DNA of 19,945 nt from an uncultured Bacteroidota bacterium. Lineage in GTDB: Bacteria; Bacteroidota; Bacteroidia; Chitinophagales; Saprospiraceae. A program made the translations under genes and the position numbers. The notes beneath the pieces are model-generated. The model had not been told where the DNA came from. It saw only the letters and a list, made by a program, of their open reading frames with translations, and did no database searches. Position 1 is the stretch's first letter. Each line of letters starts with the position of its first letter. Below, in pieces: positions 1-6,787 of the stretch. The DNA lies in assembly GCA_937926185.1 (NCBI GenBank), contig CALEYM010000510.1:1-19945 (forward strand), written 5' to 3'.

Positions 1-89
1 GTTATTCCCAAAACCCTTAAGCTGATTACCAAAAGTTAACCATTTGTCTGCAAGTTTTTATCATCGCTGTTGCTGCTCCCCTGGTCAGT
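1..89. other. Left edge, no complete gene
   Basis: No ATG on the plus strand and no recognisable terminator or promoter. An in-frame stop (TAA 18-20) is followed by an open stretch that joins the GT2 gene, so part of this segment may be the true 5' end of that gene. Confidence 0.5.
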
Positions 90-1037
90 GTGAGTATGAT
101 TTGTTACAATGCCGAAACTTACATAGCCGCGGCTATCGAAGGCGTGCTTCGGCAACAGGTAGATTTCCCCATTGAACTGGTGATCGGCGACGATAACTCG
201 TCCGACGGCACCCGTAAAATATGCGCGGCTTATGCCGAAAAGTATCCTGACATCATACGTTTGCTTCCGCCCCGGGCCAATCTCGGCATCGGCGGCAACA
301 CCGCCCGAACGATGGGCAGTTGCCTGGGCAAATACATCGCCGTTTGCGACGGCGACGACATCTGGACCGATCCCCTGAAGTTAAAACGCCAGGTGGAATT
401 TCTGGAGCAACACCCCGCTTACGGCGCGGTATACACCGACGTGGAAACCATCTCCGAAACCGGAGAACCCGCGGACGACCCTGACCAGGATGCTATCCGG
501 GAAATGTACGCGCAGGGGGAAGTTTTTACGCAACTGCTCGGCGCCAATTTTATCAATAATTCAACGTCCCTGTTCCGGCGCGAACTGATCAGCGATCTCG
601 TTATCGCCCCCGACCGCACTTACCAGGTACCGGATTACATCCGCTGGCTGCACATCGCCGCCCGGGCCAGGATCCATTTTATTGATTATAAAAGTACACA
701 ATACCGCAAACACACCGGCGGGTTGTCGGTTGCCGTACCCAAAGATAAAATCCGGGGCAACAAACGTGCCCTGCGCCACGCGCTATACCAAATTTTTTGG
801 GCGTACGATCAAAATAATTCGGGCGGCTTGTCTGGCTTGGAACGAATATTGTTGTTCCGGCGTATCATGGCGCTGGTTTTCGTCGGCCCCGGCGATTTAG
901 GCCAGCGGCTTCGAATGCTCCGGCTTGCGCCAAAATATTTTCCCGGCATCAGGGGGCTGCTGCATATTGCCCGGAGCAAGGCCGGGCAATGGTTCAACGT
1001 CAATCTTATCACCATCAACCTGGAACAAAACGGATGA
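90..1037 (+). CDS. Glycosyltransferase family 2 (GT-A fold)
   Basis: Probable cytoplasmic or membrane-associated GT2 enzyme that transfers a sugar from a nucleotide donor to the growing repeat unit. Near the N-terminus it has the GT-A signature VIGDDNSSDGT (about residues 31-41). The DxD-like metal and donor site CDGDDIW lies at about residues 86-92, followed by TDPLKLKRQVEFL, typical of the family. The length of 315 aa is normal. The start is uncertain. GTG at 90 is the only usual start codon in frame, yet the frame is open from position 21 and encodes PLVSV just before it, which looks like the first beta strand of the fold. The true start may be a rare codon (ATT, ATC or CTG) upstream. The stop overlaps the next ATG by 4 nt (ATGA), so it is translationally coupled to rfbF. 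Family call is firm; donor and acceptor are unknown. Confidence 0.88.
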   Translation: MSMICYNAETYIAAAIEGVLRQQVDFPIELVIGDDNSSDGTRKICAAYAEKYPDIIRLLPPRANLGIGGNTARTMGSCLGKYIAVCDGDDIWTDPLKLKRQVEFLEQHPAYGAVYTDVETISETGEPADDPDQDAIREMYAQGEVFTQLLGANFINNSTSLFRRELISDLVIAPDRTYQVPDYIRWLHIAARARIHFIDYKSTQYRKHTGGLSVAVPKDKIRGNKRALRHALYQIFWAYDQNNSGGLSGLERILLFRRIMALVFVGPGDLGQRLRMLRLAPKYFPGIRGLLHIARSKAGQWFNVNLITINLEQNG

Positions 1038-1810
1038 AAGTACTCATACTTGCCGGCGGATACGGCTCCCGACTCAGCGAAGAAACGGGCGTGCGGCCAA
1101 AACCCATGGTGGAAATCGGAACCAGACCTATCCTTTGGCACATCATGAAAATTTACGCACACTACGGACTCACCGATTTCGTCATCCTTTGCGGGTATAA
1201 AGCTTATGTTATCAAAGAATACTTTGCCCAGTATTTCCTGCACCATTCGGACGTAACGTTCGACCTGGCCAACAACAAAATGGAAATCCACAACAACCTC
1301 AGCGAACCCTGGCGCGTCACCCTGCTCGATACAGGCCTCGATACCATGACCGGCGGCCGCGTGCTGCGCGCCAAACCCTATCTCCGGCCCGGCGAACCCT
1401 TCATGCTCACCTATGGCGACGGGGTAGCCAATATCGATATCGCGGCGCTGTTGCAATTCCACAAAAGCCACGGCAAAGTCATCACCATGACCTCCTCCCA
1501 ACCCGAAGGCCGCTTCGGCGCGCTCGACATCATCGACGGCGGACGCGTGAGCAAGTTCGTGGAAAAACCCAGGGGCGAAGGCGGCTGGATCAACGCCGGC
1601 TTCTTCGTGTGCGAACACCAGGTGTTCGACTATATCCGCGAAGGCGACGCTACCATCTTCGAACGCTCGCCCCTCGAACAACTCGCCGCCGACGGACAAC
1701 TGTACACCTACAAACACCGCGGCTTCTGGCACCCCATGGATACCCTGCGCGATAAAATGACGCTCGATAAATTGTGGCAGCAGGGAGAGGCGCCCTGGAA
1801 AATGTGGTAA
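1034..1810 (+). CDS. rfbF: Glucose-1-phosphate cytidylyltransferase
   Basis: Predicted to make CDP-glucose and pyrophosphate from CTP and glucose 1-phosphate, the first step of CDP-deoxysugar synthesis in the cytoplasm. The N-terminus carries the nucleotidyltransferase signature LAGGYGSRL (residues 6-14) followed by RPKPMVEIG (21-29) with the catalytic-site lysine, then LWHIMKIYAHYG. The metal-binding YGDGVANIDI lies around residues 127-136 and KFVEKP further on, as in RfbF/DdhA. The ATG at 1034 was chosen over an in-frame GTG at 989 because it places the signature at the very N-terminus and overlaps the upstream stop by 4 nt. The 258 aa length matches the family (about 257). The pathway partner rfbG lies 590 bp downstream, after two small unrelated genes. 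Confidence 0.95.
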   Translation: MKVLILAGGYGSRLSEETGVRPKPMVEIGTRPILWHIMKIYAHYGLTDFVILCGYKAYVIKEYFAQYFLHHSDVTFDLANNKMEIHNNLSEPWRVTLLDTGLDTMTGGRVLRAKPYLRPGEPFMLTYGDGVANIDIAALLQFHKSHGKVITMTSSQPEGRFGALDIIDGGRVSKFVEKPRGEGGWINAGFFVCEHQVFDYIREGDATIFERSPLEQLAADGQLYTYKHRGFWHPMDTLRDKMTLDKLWQQGEAPWKMW

Positions 1811-1821
1811 TCAAAATACAG

Positions 1822-1852
1822 TTGCCGCATCCGGGTGAAACACTTAATTTTG
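1822..1852 (+). promoter_or_regulatory. Candidate Bacteroidota-type promoter upstream of the small gene pair
   Basis: TTG at 1822-1824 and TAATTTTG at 1845-1852 are 20 bp apart. This fits the Bacteroidota primary-sigma consensus (TTTG or TTG near -33, TAnnTTTG near -7). The -7 box ends 22 bp before the ATG at 1875. It is the only such match noticed in the short gaps of the left half, so the two small genes may have their own transcript. This is sequence similarity only, and such short motifs occur by chance. Confidence 0.35.
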
Positions 1853-1874
1853 TTTTGAAAAAACTCAAAACAAT

Positions 1875-2063
1875 ATGACCCGTGAGGAACGAGAAAATCT
1901 CGAACGAGACTATGCCTTATACCTCTGGTTATTGGACTATTATGCCCAAAACAGGGAATCTGTAAAAAGCATGACGGACAAAGAGTATACCAAATACCTC
2001 GATGAAATTCTGGACGAACTCAACCGAATCAAAAAACTGCTTGACGAGAGCGAACCATCATGA
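1875..2063 (+). CDS. Small highly charged hypothetical protein (62 aa)
   Basis: I do not recognise the family. The protein has 62 residues, is rich in Glu, Asp, Lys and Arg, and is predicted to be all-helical. There is a central aromatic stretch (YALYLWLLDYYAQN, about residues 14-27) and a C-terminal amphipathic segment with heptad-like spacing (YLDEILDELNRIKKLL). No signal peptide or membrane segment is present. It starts 64 bp after rfbF behind a candidate promoter, and its stop overlaps the next ATG (ATGA at 2060-2063), so the two genes look like a coupled pair. Small size, coupling and independent position between two pathway genes resemble toxin-antitoxin or other small cargo cassettes, but no toxin or antitoxin fold can be named from the sequence. 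It is accepted as a real gene because of the clean coupling and coherent composition. Confidence 0.6.
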   Translation: MTREERENLERDYALYLWLLDYYAQNRESVKSMTDKEYTKYLDEILDELNRIKKLLDESEPS

Positions 2064-2371
2064 TCGACATGAACGCAAAAAAAGAAATACAAAAGTGGCT
2101 TGAACAGCACCGGCGAATCGACGCCGAAGAAGCCAGGGAGCAATTTTTTCAAAACCTACGGGAAACCTTGGGAAACAAAGACAGCGACAATCTTCATCAA
2201 GTATTGTCCGCACTGCGGGAATCGGTACGAACAACGCGCCGTAGGGTTGAAAAATCCGTTAAAACTAAACCTGTGGGGTACTTACAGGTTTTTCCCAAAA
2301 ACCATGAAGAACAGGAATTGCTACAACAACTCCTGGAGCGTATGTCCATTCCCTTCAAATTGACCACCTGA
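2060..2371 (+). CDS. Small hypothetical protein, second member of coupled pair (103 aa)
   Basis: Unrecognised protein of 103 residues, charged and mostly helical. The C-terminal segment PKNHEEQELLQQLLERMSIPF (about 79-99) resembles the tails of small Bacteroidota proteins often annotated as putative antitoxins; this is a weak impression from memory, not a match. The middle (RTTRRRVEKSVKTK) is strongly basic. ATG 2060 was chosen because it overlaps the upstream stop by 4 nt; ATG 2069 is an alternative. It ends 29 bp before rfbG. Together with the 62-aa gene it separates rfbF from rfbG, which are normally adjacent, so the pair is probably an insertion into the operon. The function is unknown. 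Confidence 0.6.
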   Translation: MIDMNAKKEIQKWLEQHRRIDAEEAREQFFQNLRETLGNKDSDNLHQVLSALRESVRTTRRRVEKSVKTKPVGYLQVFPKNHEEQELLQQLLERMSIPFKLTT

Positions 2372-2400
2372 CAATCCTCCAGACCCGCTATTTTCCGGCA

Positions 2401-3498
2401 ATGAATTCCGTTCATTTTAACCAAAAGCGCGTCCTCGTCACCGGCCACACCGGCTTCAAGGGCGCCTGGCTGAGTATTTGGCTGCACCGACTGGGCGCCC
2501 AACTGTCGGGCATCGCCCTTGACCCGCAACACCCCGACGGCGTATTTTTGCGCAGCGGCATCGGCGCCCGCATGCGCGACCACCGCGCCGACATCCGCGA
2601 CTTGGACCGCATGAAGGCTGTTTTCGCAGAAGAGCAACCGGAAATCGTATTCCACCTGGCCGCACAACCCCTCGTACTGGAAAGTTACCGCGACCCGGCC
2701 GCCACTTTTGCCATCAACACCCAGGGCACGGTCAATATCCTCGAAGCCATTCGCTGCACGCCCTCCGTGCTGGCCGCCGTGCTCATCACCACCGACAAAT
2801 GTTACGAAAACCAGGAATGGGTGTACGGCTACCGCGAAACCGACCCCATGGGCGGCCACGACCCGTACAGCGCCAGCAAAGGCGCCGCCGAAATCGTCAT
2901 CTCGTCGTACCGCCGCTCCTTTTTCCAGTCGGGCCGCCCAACGGCCATCGCCTCGGGGCGCGCCGGCAACGTGATCGGCGGCGGCGACTGGTCGGAAAAC
3001 CGCCTGGTGCCCGACATCATCCGCGCCATTCAAAGTAACCAAACCCTGGAAATCCGCAACCCCGCCGCCGTGCGCCCCTGGCAGCACGTGGTGGAACCCC
3101 TCGGCGGCTACCTGCTGCTGGCGCAAAAACTGCTGGAAGACCCCGCCCGCTACGCCGGCCCCTGGAACTTCGGCCCCTTGCCGCACAGCGTACACACCGT
3201 CGGCACGGTTGTGGAAGCCTTTTTTCAGTATTTTCGTAACCGCTACCCCGAACGGCCTCTTGCCGGCTGGCGCGACACCTCCGACCCCAACCAGCCCCAC
3301 GAAGCCGGCCTGCTCATGCTCGACATCAGCAAAGCCATACACCGCCTGGGCTGGCAACCGGCACTCGATTTTCAGGAAACGGTGGAAATGACGGCGGATT
3401 GGTATGCCCGTTTTGCAGACAGTAACGTGTGGGCGTTATGTTTGGAGCAGATCAATCAGTACCAGGAAAAATGGTTTAGGAAAAATGAACAAAATTAA
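2401..3498 (+). CDS. rfbG: CDP-glucose 4,6-dehydratase
   Basis: Short-chain dehydrogenase (extended SDR) predicted to convert CDP-D-glucose to CDP-4-keto-6-deoxy-D-glucose with bound NAD. The Rossmann motif VTGHTGFKGAWLSIWL (about residues 13-28) is characteristic of the CDP-glucose branch rather than RmlB or GalE. Further motifs are FHLAAQPLVLESY (84-96), the TTDK segment (130-133) with the catalytic Thr-Asp-Lys, and YSASK (156-160) with the catalytic Tyr156 and Lys160. WQHVVEPLGGYLLLA also matches the family. The 365 aa length is usual (about 357-360). It receives CDP-glucose from RfbF, and its product is the branch point for the epimerase and aminotransferase encoded downstream. The C-terminal 14 nt overlap the start of the next small gene. 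Confidence 0.95.
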   Translation: MNSVHFNQKRVLVTGHTGFKGAWLSIWLHRLGAQLSGIALDPQHPDGVFLRSGIGARMRDHRADIRDLDRMKAVFAEEQPEIVFHLAAQPLVLESYRDPAATFAINTQGTVNILEAIRCTPSVLAAVLITTDKCYENQEWVYGYRETDPMGGHDPYSASKGAAEIVISSYRRSFFQSGRPTAIASGRAGNVIGGGDWSENRLVPDIIRAIQSNQTLEIRNPAAVRPWQHVVEPLGGYLLLAQKLLEDPARYAGPWNFGPLPHSVHTVGTVVEAFFQYFRNRYPERPLAGWRDTSDPNQPHEAGLLMLDISKAIHRLGWQPALDFQETVEMTADWYARFADSNVWALCLEQINQYQEKWFRKNEQN

Positions 3499-3937
3499 TC
3501 TTCAGCATAAAACCAGGGCCCGACCCGGCTTGTCGGAAAAGTACTGGTTTGAAAATGAAAAAACCGGTTTGAAAAGAACGCTGTTTCACCGGATCACCAT
3601 ACCGCTGGAACCCTTTGATTCCGGTCTTGAATACGAAGAACAACCCGTACAGACCGAAATAGTGATCGAATGGTTAGACCTCCGCCTGTCGGATCCCGAT
3701 GATTTGGATCATCTTGAAATTACCGGTAAACAATATAAAGGCGCCGAGGCAACGGTATATGTCGGGTGCGCGCATAATATTTGCCGCATCAATAAAATTA
3801 GTTTTACAAAATTAGATTTAAACCGTTATCGGTTAGAAGGCGATTTAACCGTTTTTTTTGAAAACGAAGGGGTAGGGCTAAACGAAGATTTCTCCTTTCA
3901 AACAATCATGGAGCACCAAAGCGGTGTTGTGGAATAA
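3485..3937 (+). CDS. Hypothetical protein (150 aa)
   Basis: Family not recognised. The predicted soluble protein has 150 residues, many acidic, with alternating hydrophobic and charged residues that suggest beta strands (for example QTEIVIEWLDLRLS and NRYRLEGDLTVFFEN). There is no signal peptide or transmembrane segment. ATG 3485 was chosen because it follows A-rich sequence and overlaps the rfbG stop by 14 nt; an upstream ATG at 3404 would lie entirely within rfbG. Base composition is clearly more AT-rich than the flanking pathway genes, suggesting a separate origin. It sits between the dehydratase and the epimerase, so a role in the sugar pathway is possible only by association. Small acidic beta-rich proteins also include immunity proteins, but nothing here proves that. 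Confidence 0.65.
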   Translation: MNKINLQHKTRARPGLSEKYWFENEKTGLKRTLFHRITIPLEPFDSGLEYEEQPVQTEIVIEWLDLRLSDPDDLDHLEITGKQYKGAEATVYVGCAHNICRINKISFTKLDLNRYRLEGDLTVFFENEGVGLNEDFSFQTIMEHQSGVVE

Positions 3938-3951
3938 AACACAGACTGTAC

Positions 3952-4512
3952 ATGCAATTTACCCAGCGAAAACTCTCCGGCGTTTTTGAAATCCAGCTCT
4001 CCCCCATCCGCGACGAGCGCGGCTTTTTTATGCGCGCCTACGACGTGGACCTGTTCGAGCAGGCAGGCTTGCACCGGCAGTGGATGCAGGAAAACCACTC
4101 CCGCAGCGAGCGGCGGGGTATTATCCGGGGGCTGCACTTCCAGTTTCCACCTTACGCCGAAACCAAACTGGTGCGCTGCATCCGGGGCGCCGTGCTGGAT
4201 GTGTTCGTGGATTTGCGCGCCGGTTCGCCCACCTTCGGCCAGTGGGACAACATCGAACTGTCGGAGGAAAACAAAAAATTAATTTACATCCCCCGCGGTT
4301 TCGCGCACGGTTTTTGTACGCTCACGGAGGAAAGCGAGGTGCTGTACAAAGTCGACAACGTATATAACCGCGAGCACGAAGGCGGTCTGCTGTGGTCCGA
4401 TCCCGATCTCGCGATCGAATGGCCCGCGGAGACGCCGCTACTGTCGGAAAAAGACGCCCGGAACATGACGCTGCGGGAATTTATTGAAAATCACGGAAAC
4501 ATCGGGGTTTAA
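3952..4512 (+). CDS. RmlC-family sugar-nucleotide 3,5-epimerase (probably CDP-4-keto-6-deoxyglucose)
   Basis: Cupin-fold epimerase of the dTDP-4-dehydrorhamnose 3,5-epimerase family, 186 aa, the usual length. Active-site features are visible: RGLHFQ (residues 59-64) with the catalytic His62; VRCIRGAVLDVFVDLR (75-90); the IPRGFAHGFCTL loop (113-124); Tyr132 and Tyr138 in LYKVDNVY; and WSDPDLAIEW (148-157) with the aspartate partner of the histidine. Because the neighbours make CDP-4-keto-6-deoxyglucose and no dTDP genes are present, the substrate is inferred to be that CDP sugar, epimerised at C3, C5 or both. It starts 14 bp after the preceding small gene and is followed by the only sizeable gap of the left half (102 bp). 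The family is certain; the substrate is an inference. Calling it rfbC would imply dTDP-rhamnose synthesis, which the context does not support. Confidence 0.88.
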   Translation: MQFTQRKLSGVFEIQLSPIRDERGFFMRAYDVDLFEQAGLHRQWMQENHSRSERRGIIRGLHFQFPPYAETKLVRCIRGAVLDVFVDLRAGSPTFGQWDNIELSEENKKLIYIPRGFAHGFCTLTEESEVLYKVDNVYNREHEGGLLWSDPDLAIEWPAETPLLSEKDARNMTLREFIENHGNIGV

Positions 4513-4531
4513 ACGGGCCATTAGAGCACAA

Positions 4532-4564
4532 AGACTTTCCAGGTTTTAAAAACCTGGAAAGTCT
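4532..4564. repeat. 33-bp near-perfect palindrome (REP-like)
   Basis: Arms of 15 nt, AGACTTTCCAGGTTT and its exact reverse complement, are separated by TAA. It lies in the 102-bp gap between the epimerase and aminotransferase genes. As RNA it would form a strong hairpin, but it is followed by a C-rich stretch (CGCCCGCCCCCCTAA) rather than a T-run, so it is not a standard intrinsic terminator. A mobile REP-like palindrome, an RNA-stability hairpin or a partial attenuator are possible. Confidence 0.8.
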
Positions 4565-4578
4565 GACGCCCGCCCCCC

Positions 4579-4613
4579 TAATCGTAAATCGTAAATCGTT
4601 AAATCGTAAATTG
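4579..4613 (+). repeat. Tandem array of about 7-nt TAAATCG units
   Basis: The units read TAATCG, TAAATCG, TAAATCG, TTAAATCG, TAAATTG and lead directly to the ATG at 4615. The array fills the space where a ribosome-binding site would be, and no Shine-Dalgarno sequence is visible. The TAAAYC core is shared with the arrays at 9370, 15788, 17891 (opposite strand) and 18312. Confidence 0.85.
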
Positions 4614-4614
4614 A

Positions 4615-5757
4615 ATGAACATACGTCTATTCAAGCCCTCCGTCGGGGAGGAAGAACTGCAAATGATCCGGGAAGCCTTCGAGCGATCCTGGATCGGACT
4701 GGGACCCATGGTCAGTGCATTTGAGGCCGAATGGGAAAAATTCACCGGCGCCAAAATGGCCGTTGGCGTCAATTCTGCCACGGCGGCGCTGCACCTGGCG
4801 CTGGCCGCTTTCCGTTTTCCGGAGGGGAAAAAAGTGCTGGTACCCTCGCTGACCTTCGCGGCCACGGCCACGGCAGTATTGTACAATCGCCTGGTACCTG
4901 TTTTCGTAGACAGCGACCCGGCAACGCTCGGCATGGACCTCGAAGATTTGCAACGCAAGTACGACAAAGACTGCGTGGCCGTGATGCCGGTTCACTACGC
5001 CGGCCATCCCGTGGCCATGGAAAAACTGATGCCCTGGGCCCGCGAGCGCGGCCTGAAAGTGATCGAAGACTGCGCCCACACGGCGGGCGCCCTGTACAAG
5101 GGCGCCATGCTGGGCCTGTGGGGCGATATCGGTTGCTATAGCTTCGAGGAGAAAAAGCTCATGACCACCGGCGACGGCGGCATGATGGTGACCAACGACC
5201 CCGATCTGTTCCGCGATGTGAAAGCCATGCGCTGGGTGGGTATCGACAAAGACAACTGGAAAACCGCCCAACAGTACACCGCTGCCAACCGCGACGCCAT
5301 GCACTGGTTCTACGAAATCGCCGTGCTGGGCTACAAGTATAACATGAACGACCTGGCCGCCTCCATCGGACTGGCACAGCTGAAAAAACTGCCGGCCATG
5401 AGCCGCCGCCGCTCGGAAGTCATCCGGATGTATCTTGATGGTCTGGAAGGCGTGCCGGGTGTGGAACCGCTGCTGCCCTTCGAACCGGAAAACTACTGCT
5501 ACCAGATGTTCGGCATCCGGGCCGACCAGCGCGACGAACTGATGATCCACCTGAAATCGCAGGGCATCGCCACCGGCTGCCACTATACGCCGCTGAGCAT
5601 CCAGCCGCTGTTCGCACCCTGGGGGCGCAGCTGCCCCTTCGTGGAAGCCGAGTACAACCGCTTCATCACCCTGCCCCTGCACGCCGACCTGACCGACGAG
5701 GAAGTGCGGTATGTCATCGACGGCATAAAAGTGTTCCATGCAGCAGAAATTGCCTGA
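4615..5757 (+). CDS. DegT/DnrJ/EryC1-family PLP-dependent sugar aminotransferase
   Basis: Fold-type I, PLP-dependent nucleotide-sugar aminotransferase, 380 aa, the usual length. It should move an amino group, usually from glutamate, to a keto carbon. The N-terminal PSVGEEELQMIREAF and SWIGLGPMVSAFEAEW are typical of C4-aminotransferases. SATAALHLAL (about residues 54-63) is the phosphate-binding region, and EDCAHTAGA (151-159) carries the PLP-contacting Asp152 and His155. EEKKLMTTGDGGM contains the Schiff-base lysine at position 181, so the protein is a true aminotransferase and not a lysine-less RfbH/ColD-type dehydrase. GYKYNMNDLAASIGLAQL follows. In context the likely substrate is CDP-4-keto-6-deoxyhexose after epimerisation, giving a CDP-4-amino-4,6-dideoxyhexose. 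The C-terminal 20 nt overlap the acyltransferase gene. The family is firm; the CDP substrate is inferred. Confidence 0.92.
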   Translation: MNIRLFKPSVGEEELQMIREAFERSWIGLGPMVSAFEAEWEKFTGAKMAVGVNSATAALHLALAAFRFPEGKKVLVPSLTFAATATAVLYNRLVPVFVDSDPATLGMDLEDLQRKYDKDCVAVMPVHYAGHPVAMEKLMPWARERGLKVIEDCAHTAGALYKGAMLGLWGDIGCYSFEEKKLMTTGDGGMMVTNDPDLFRDVKAMRWVGIDKDNWKTAQQYTAANRDAMHWFYEIAVLGYKYNMNDLAASIGLAQLKKLPAMSRRRSEVIRMYLDGLEGVPGVEPLLPFEPENYCYQMFGIRADQRDELMIHLKSQGIATGCHYTPLSIQPLFAPWGRSCPFVEAEYNRFITLPLHADLTDEEVRYVIDGIKVFHAAEIA

Positions 5758-6400
5758 TCTGATCGTCTGGGGCGGCACCGGCAACTTCAAGGTGTTGTGC
5801 GAGTTGCTGAAAGACCGGTTTCATATTACCGGCTACTTCGACAACAATCCGCACATTGCCCGCGAGTACAAGGGTATCCCCTGCCTCGGCGACCGGGAAG
5901 CATTCCTGGCCTGGATTCGGCCATTCGACGGCGGTGAAAAACCGGCCTTCATTGTGAGCATCGGCCCGGGCCGCGGGCAGGCGCGCCTCGACATTCACAC
6001 CGAACTTGAAAACCTGGGCCTGGAACCCATCATCGCTGTTCACCGTACCGCGTTTGTGGCGGAAAATGCCCGCTTAGGCCACGGCACACAGGTATACGCA
6101 AATGCCGCGGTGTGTGTGGATGCGGAGATTGGCCGGGCCTGCATCATCAACACCGCGGCGTCGGTCGATCACGAGTGCGTGCTGGAGGATGGCGCTTCGG
6201 TGGGACCGGGCGCCCGCCTGGCGGGTTTGGTGCATGTGGGAAAAAATGCGGACATTTACACCGGGGCAGTGATCCTGCCGCGCATTCGGATCGGCGCCGG
6301 CGCCATTGTGGGAGCCGGGGCCGTGGTGCTGAAAGACGTGCCGGATTACACGGTAGTAGCGGGTAATCCGGCACGGATTATCAAAGATCGAAGCGCATAG
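5738..6400 (+). CDS. PglD/NeuD-family sugar O/N-acyltransferase (left-handed beta helix)
   Basis: Hexapeptide-repeat acyltransferase of the PglD/NeuD type, 220 aa. Residues 7-100 form a small Rossmann-like substrate-binding domain starting LIVWGGTGNFKVL; family members usually have GAGGHGKV here, so the glycine loop is altered. From about residue 105 to 210, hexapeptide repeats build a left-handed beta helix that binds acetyl-CoA as a trimer. NTAASVDHECVLEDGASVGPGA (138-159) contains His145, at the position of the catalytic histidine in PglD. VVAGNPARII is the standard C-terminal end. Following the aminotransferase directly with a 20-nt overlap, it most likely N-acylates (acetylates) the new 4-amino group. 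O-acylation or another acyl donor cannot be excluded. Confidence 0.9.
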   Translation: MQQKLPDLIVWGGTGNFKVLCELLKDRFHITGYFDNNPHIAREYKGIPCLGDREAFLAWIRPFDGGEKPAFIVSIGPGRGQARLDIHTELENLGLEPIIAVHRTAFVAENARLGHGTQVYANAAVCVDAEIGRACIINTAASVDHECVLEDGASVGPGARLAGLVHVGKNADIYTGAVILPRIRIGAGAIVGAGAVVLKDVPDYTVVAGNPARIIKDRSA

Positions 6401-6430
6401 ACTTGATTTCTACTTAAATACACGCGTTCT

Positions 6431-6787
6431 ATGAAAAGACTTCTATTTTTCTTTTTGGCGATTTTTATCTTGCCGTCATTGGCCTTTTCTCAAAGAAAGG
6501 CGCTTGTGAAAGAATACTTTACAAGCAAAGACGACAACAAAGAATTGATGAATCTGAAAAAAAATTTGCTGAACTCCTATAACATCCAATTGGATTATGA
6601 GCTCCTGAAATTTGATCAGAAAGGCAGGTTGCAGGAAATTGCTTTTTCCGTGGACTTTCGGAACGGCATGAAATGCAGTTGTGGCCCGGTTGTTGTCGGC
6701 AGAAAAAGAGAATACGGATTCTTTCGGGACTACGATAAAAAAGCAAAAACGTCGCACGGTTGCGGCAAAATCAAAAGACGACCCTGA
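6431..6787 (+). CDS. Small secreted or periplasmic hypothetical protein (118 aa)
   Basis: Unrecognised 118-aa protein with a clear Sec signal peptide: MKR, a phenylalanine/leucine-rich core, and a probable cleavage after FS or FSQ near residue 20. There is no lipobox cysteine at the cleavage site, so it is probably not a lipoprotein. The mature part is basic. It contains a CSC motif in GMKCSCGPVVVG and ends with HGCGKIKRRP. The gene lies between cytoplasmic acyltransferase and glycosyltransferase genes and is more AT-rich than both. An imperfect copy of its last 50 bases follows the stop codon (6794-6845), so the 3' end looks rearranged and the original C-terminus may have been longer or different. 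Function unknown. Confidence 0.6.
   Translation: MKRLLFFFLAIFILPSLAFSQRKALVKEYFTSKDDNKELMNLKKNLLNSYNIQLDYELLKFDQKGRLQEIAFSVDFRNGMKCSCGPVVVGRKREYGFFRDYDKKAKTSHGCGKIKRRP

Noticed and set aside
3952..4512. dTDP-rhamnose synthesis gene rfbC
   Set aside because: No rfbA, rfbB or rfbD is in the window, and the neighbours make a CDP sugar. The family is the same but the substrate is probably different.
4532..4564. Intrinsic transcription terminator
   Set aside because: The strong hairpin is followed by C-rich sequence instead of a T-run, and the pathway continues downstream.
4615..5757. RfbH/ColD-type CDP-4-keto-6-deoxyglucose 3-dehydrase
   Set aside because: The PLP-binding lysine is present (Lys181) where those dehydrases have histidine, so an aminotransferase is the better call.
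4627..5790. Long minus-strand open frame (387 codons) opposite the aminotransferase
   Set aside because: His/Val/Gly-rich translation without domain character, exactly opposite a strongly supported gene. It is a shadow of codon bias. The same applies to minus-strand frames at 809-1732 and 2197-3357.
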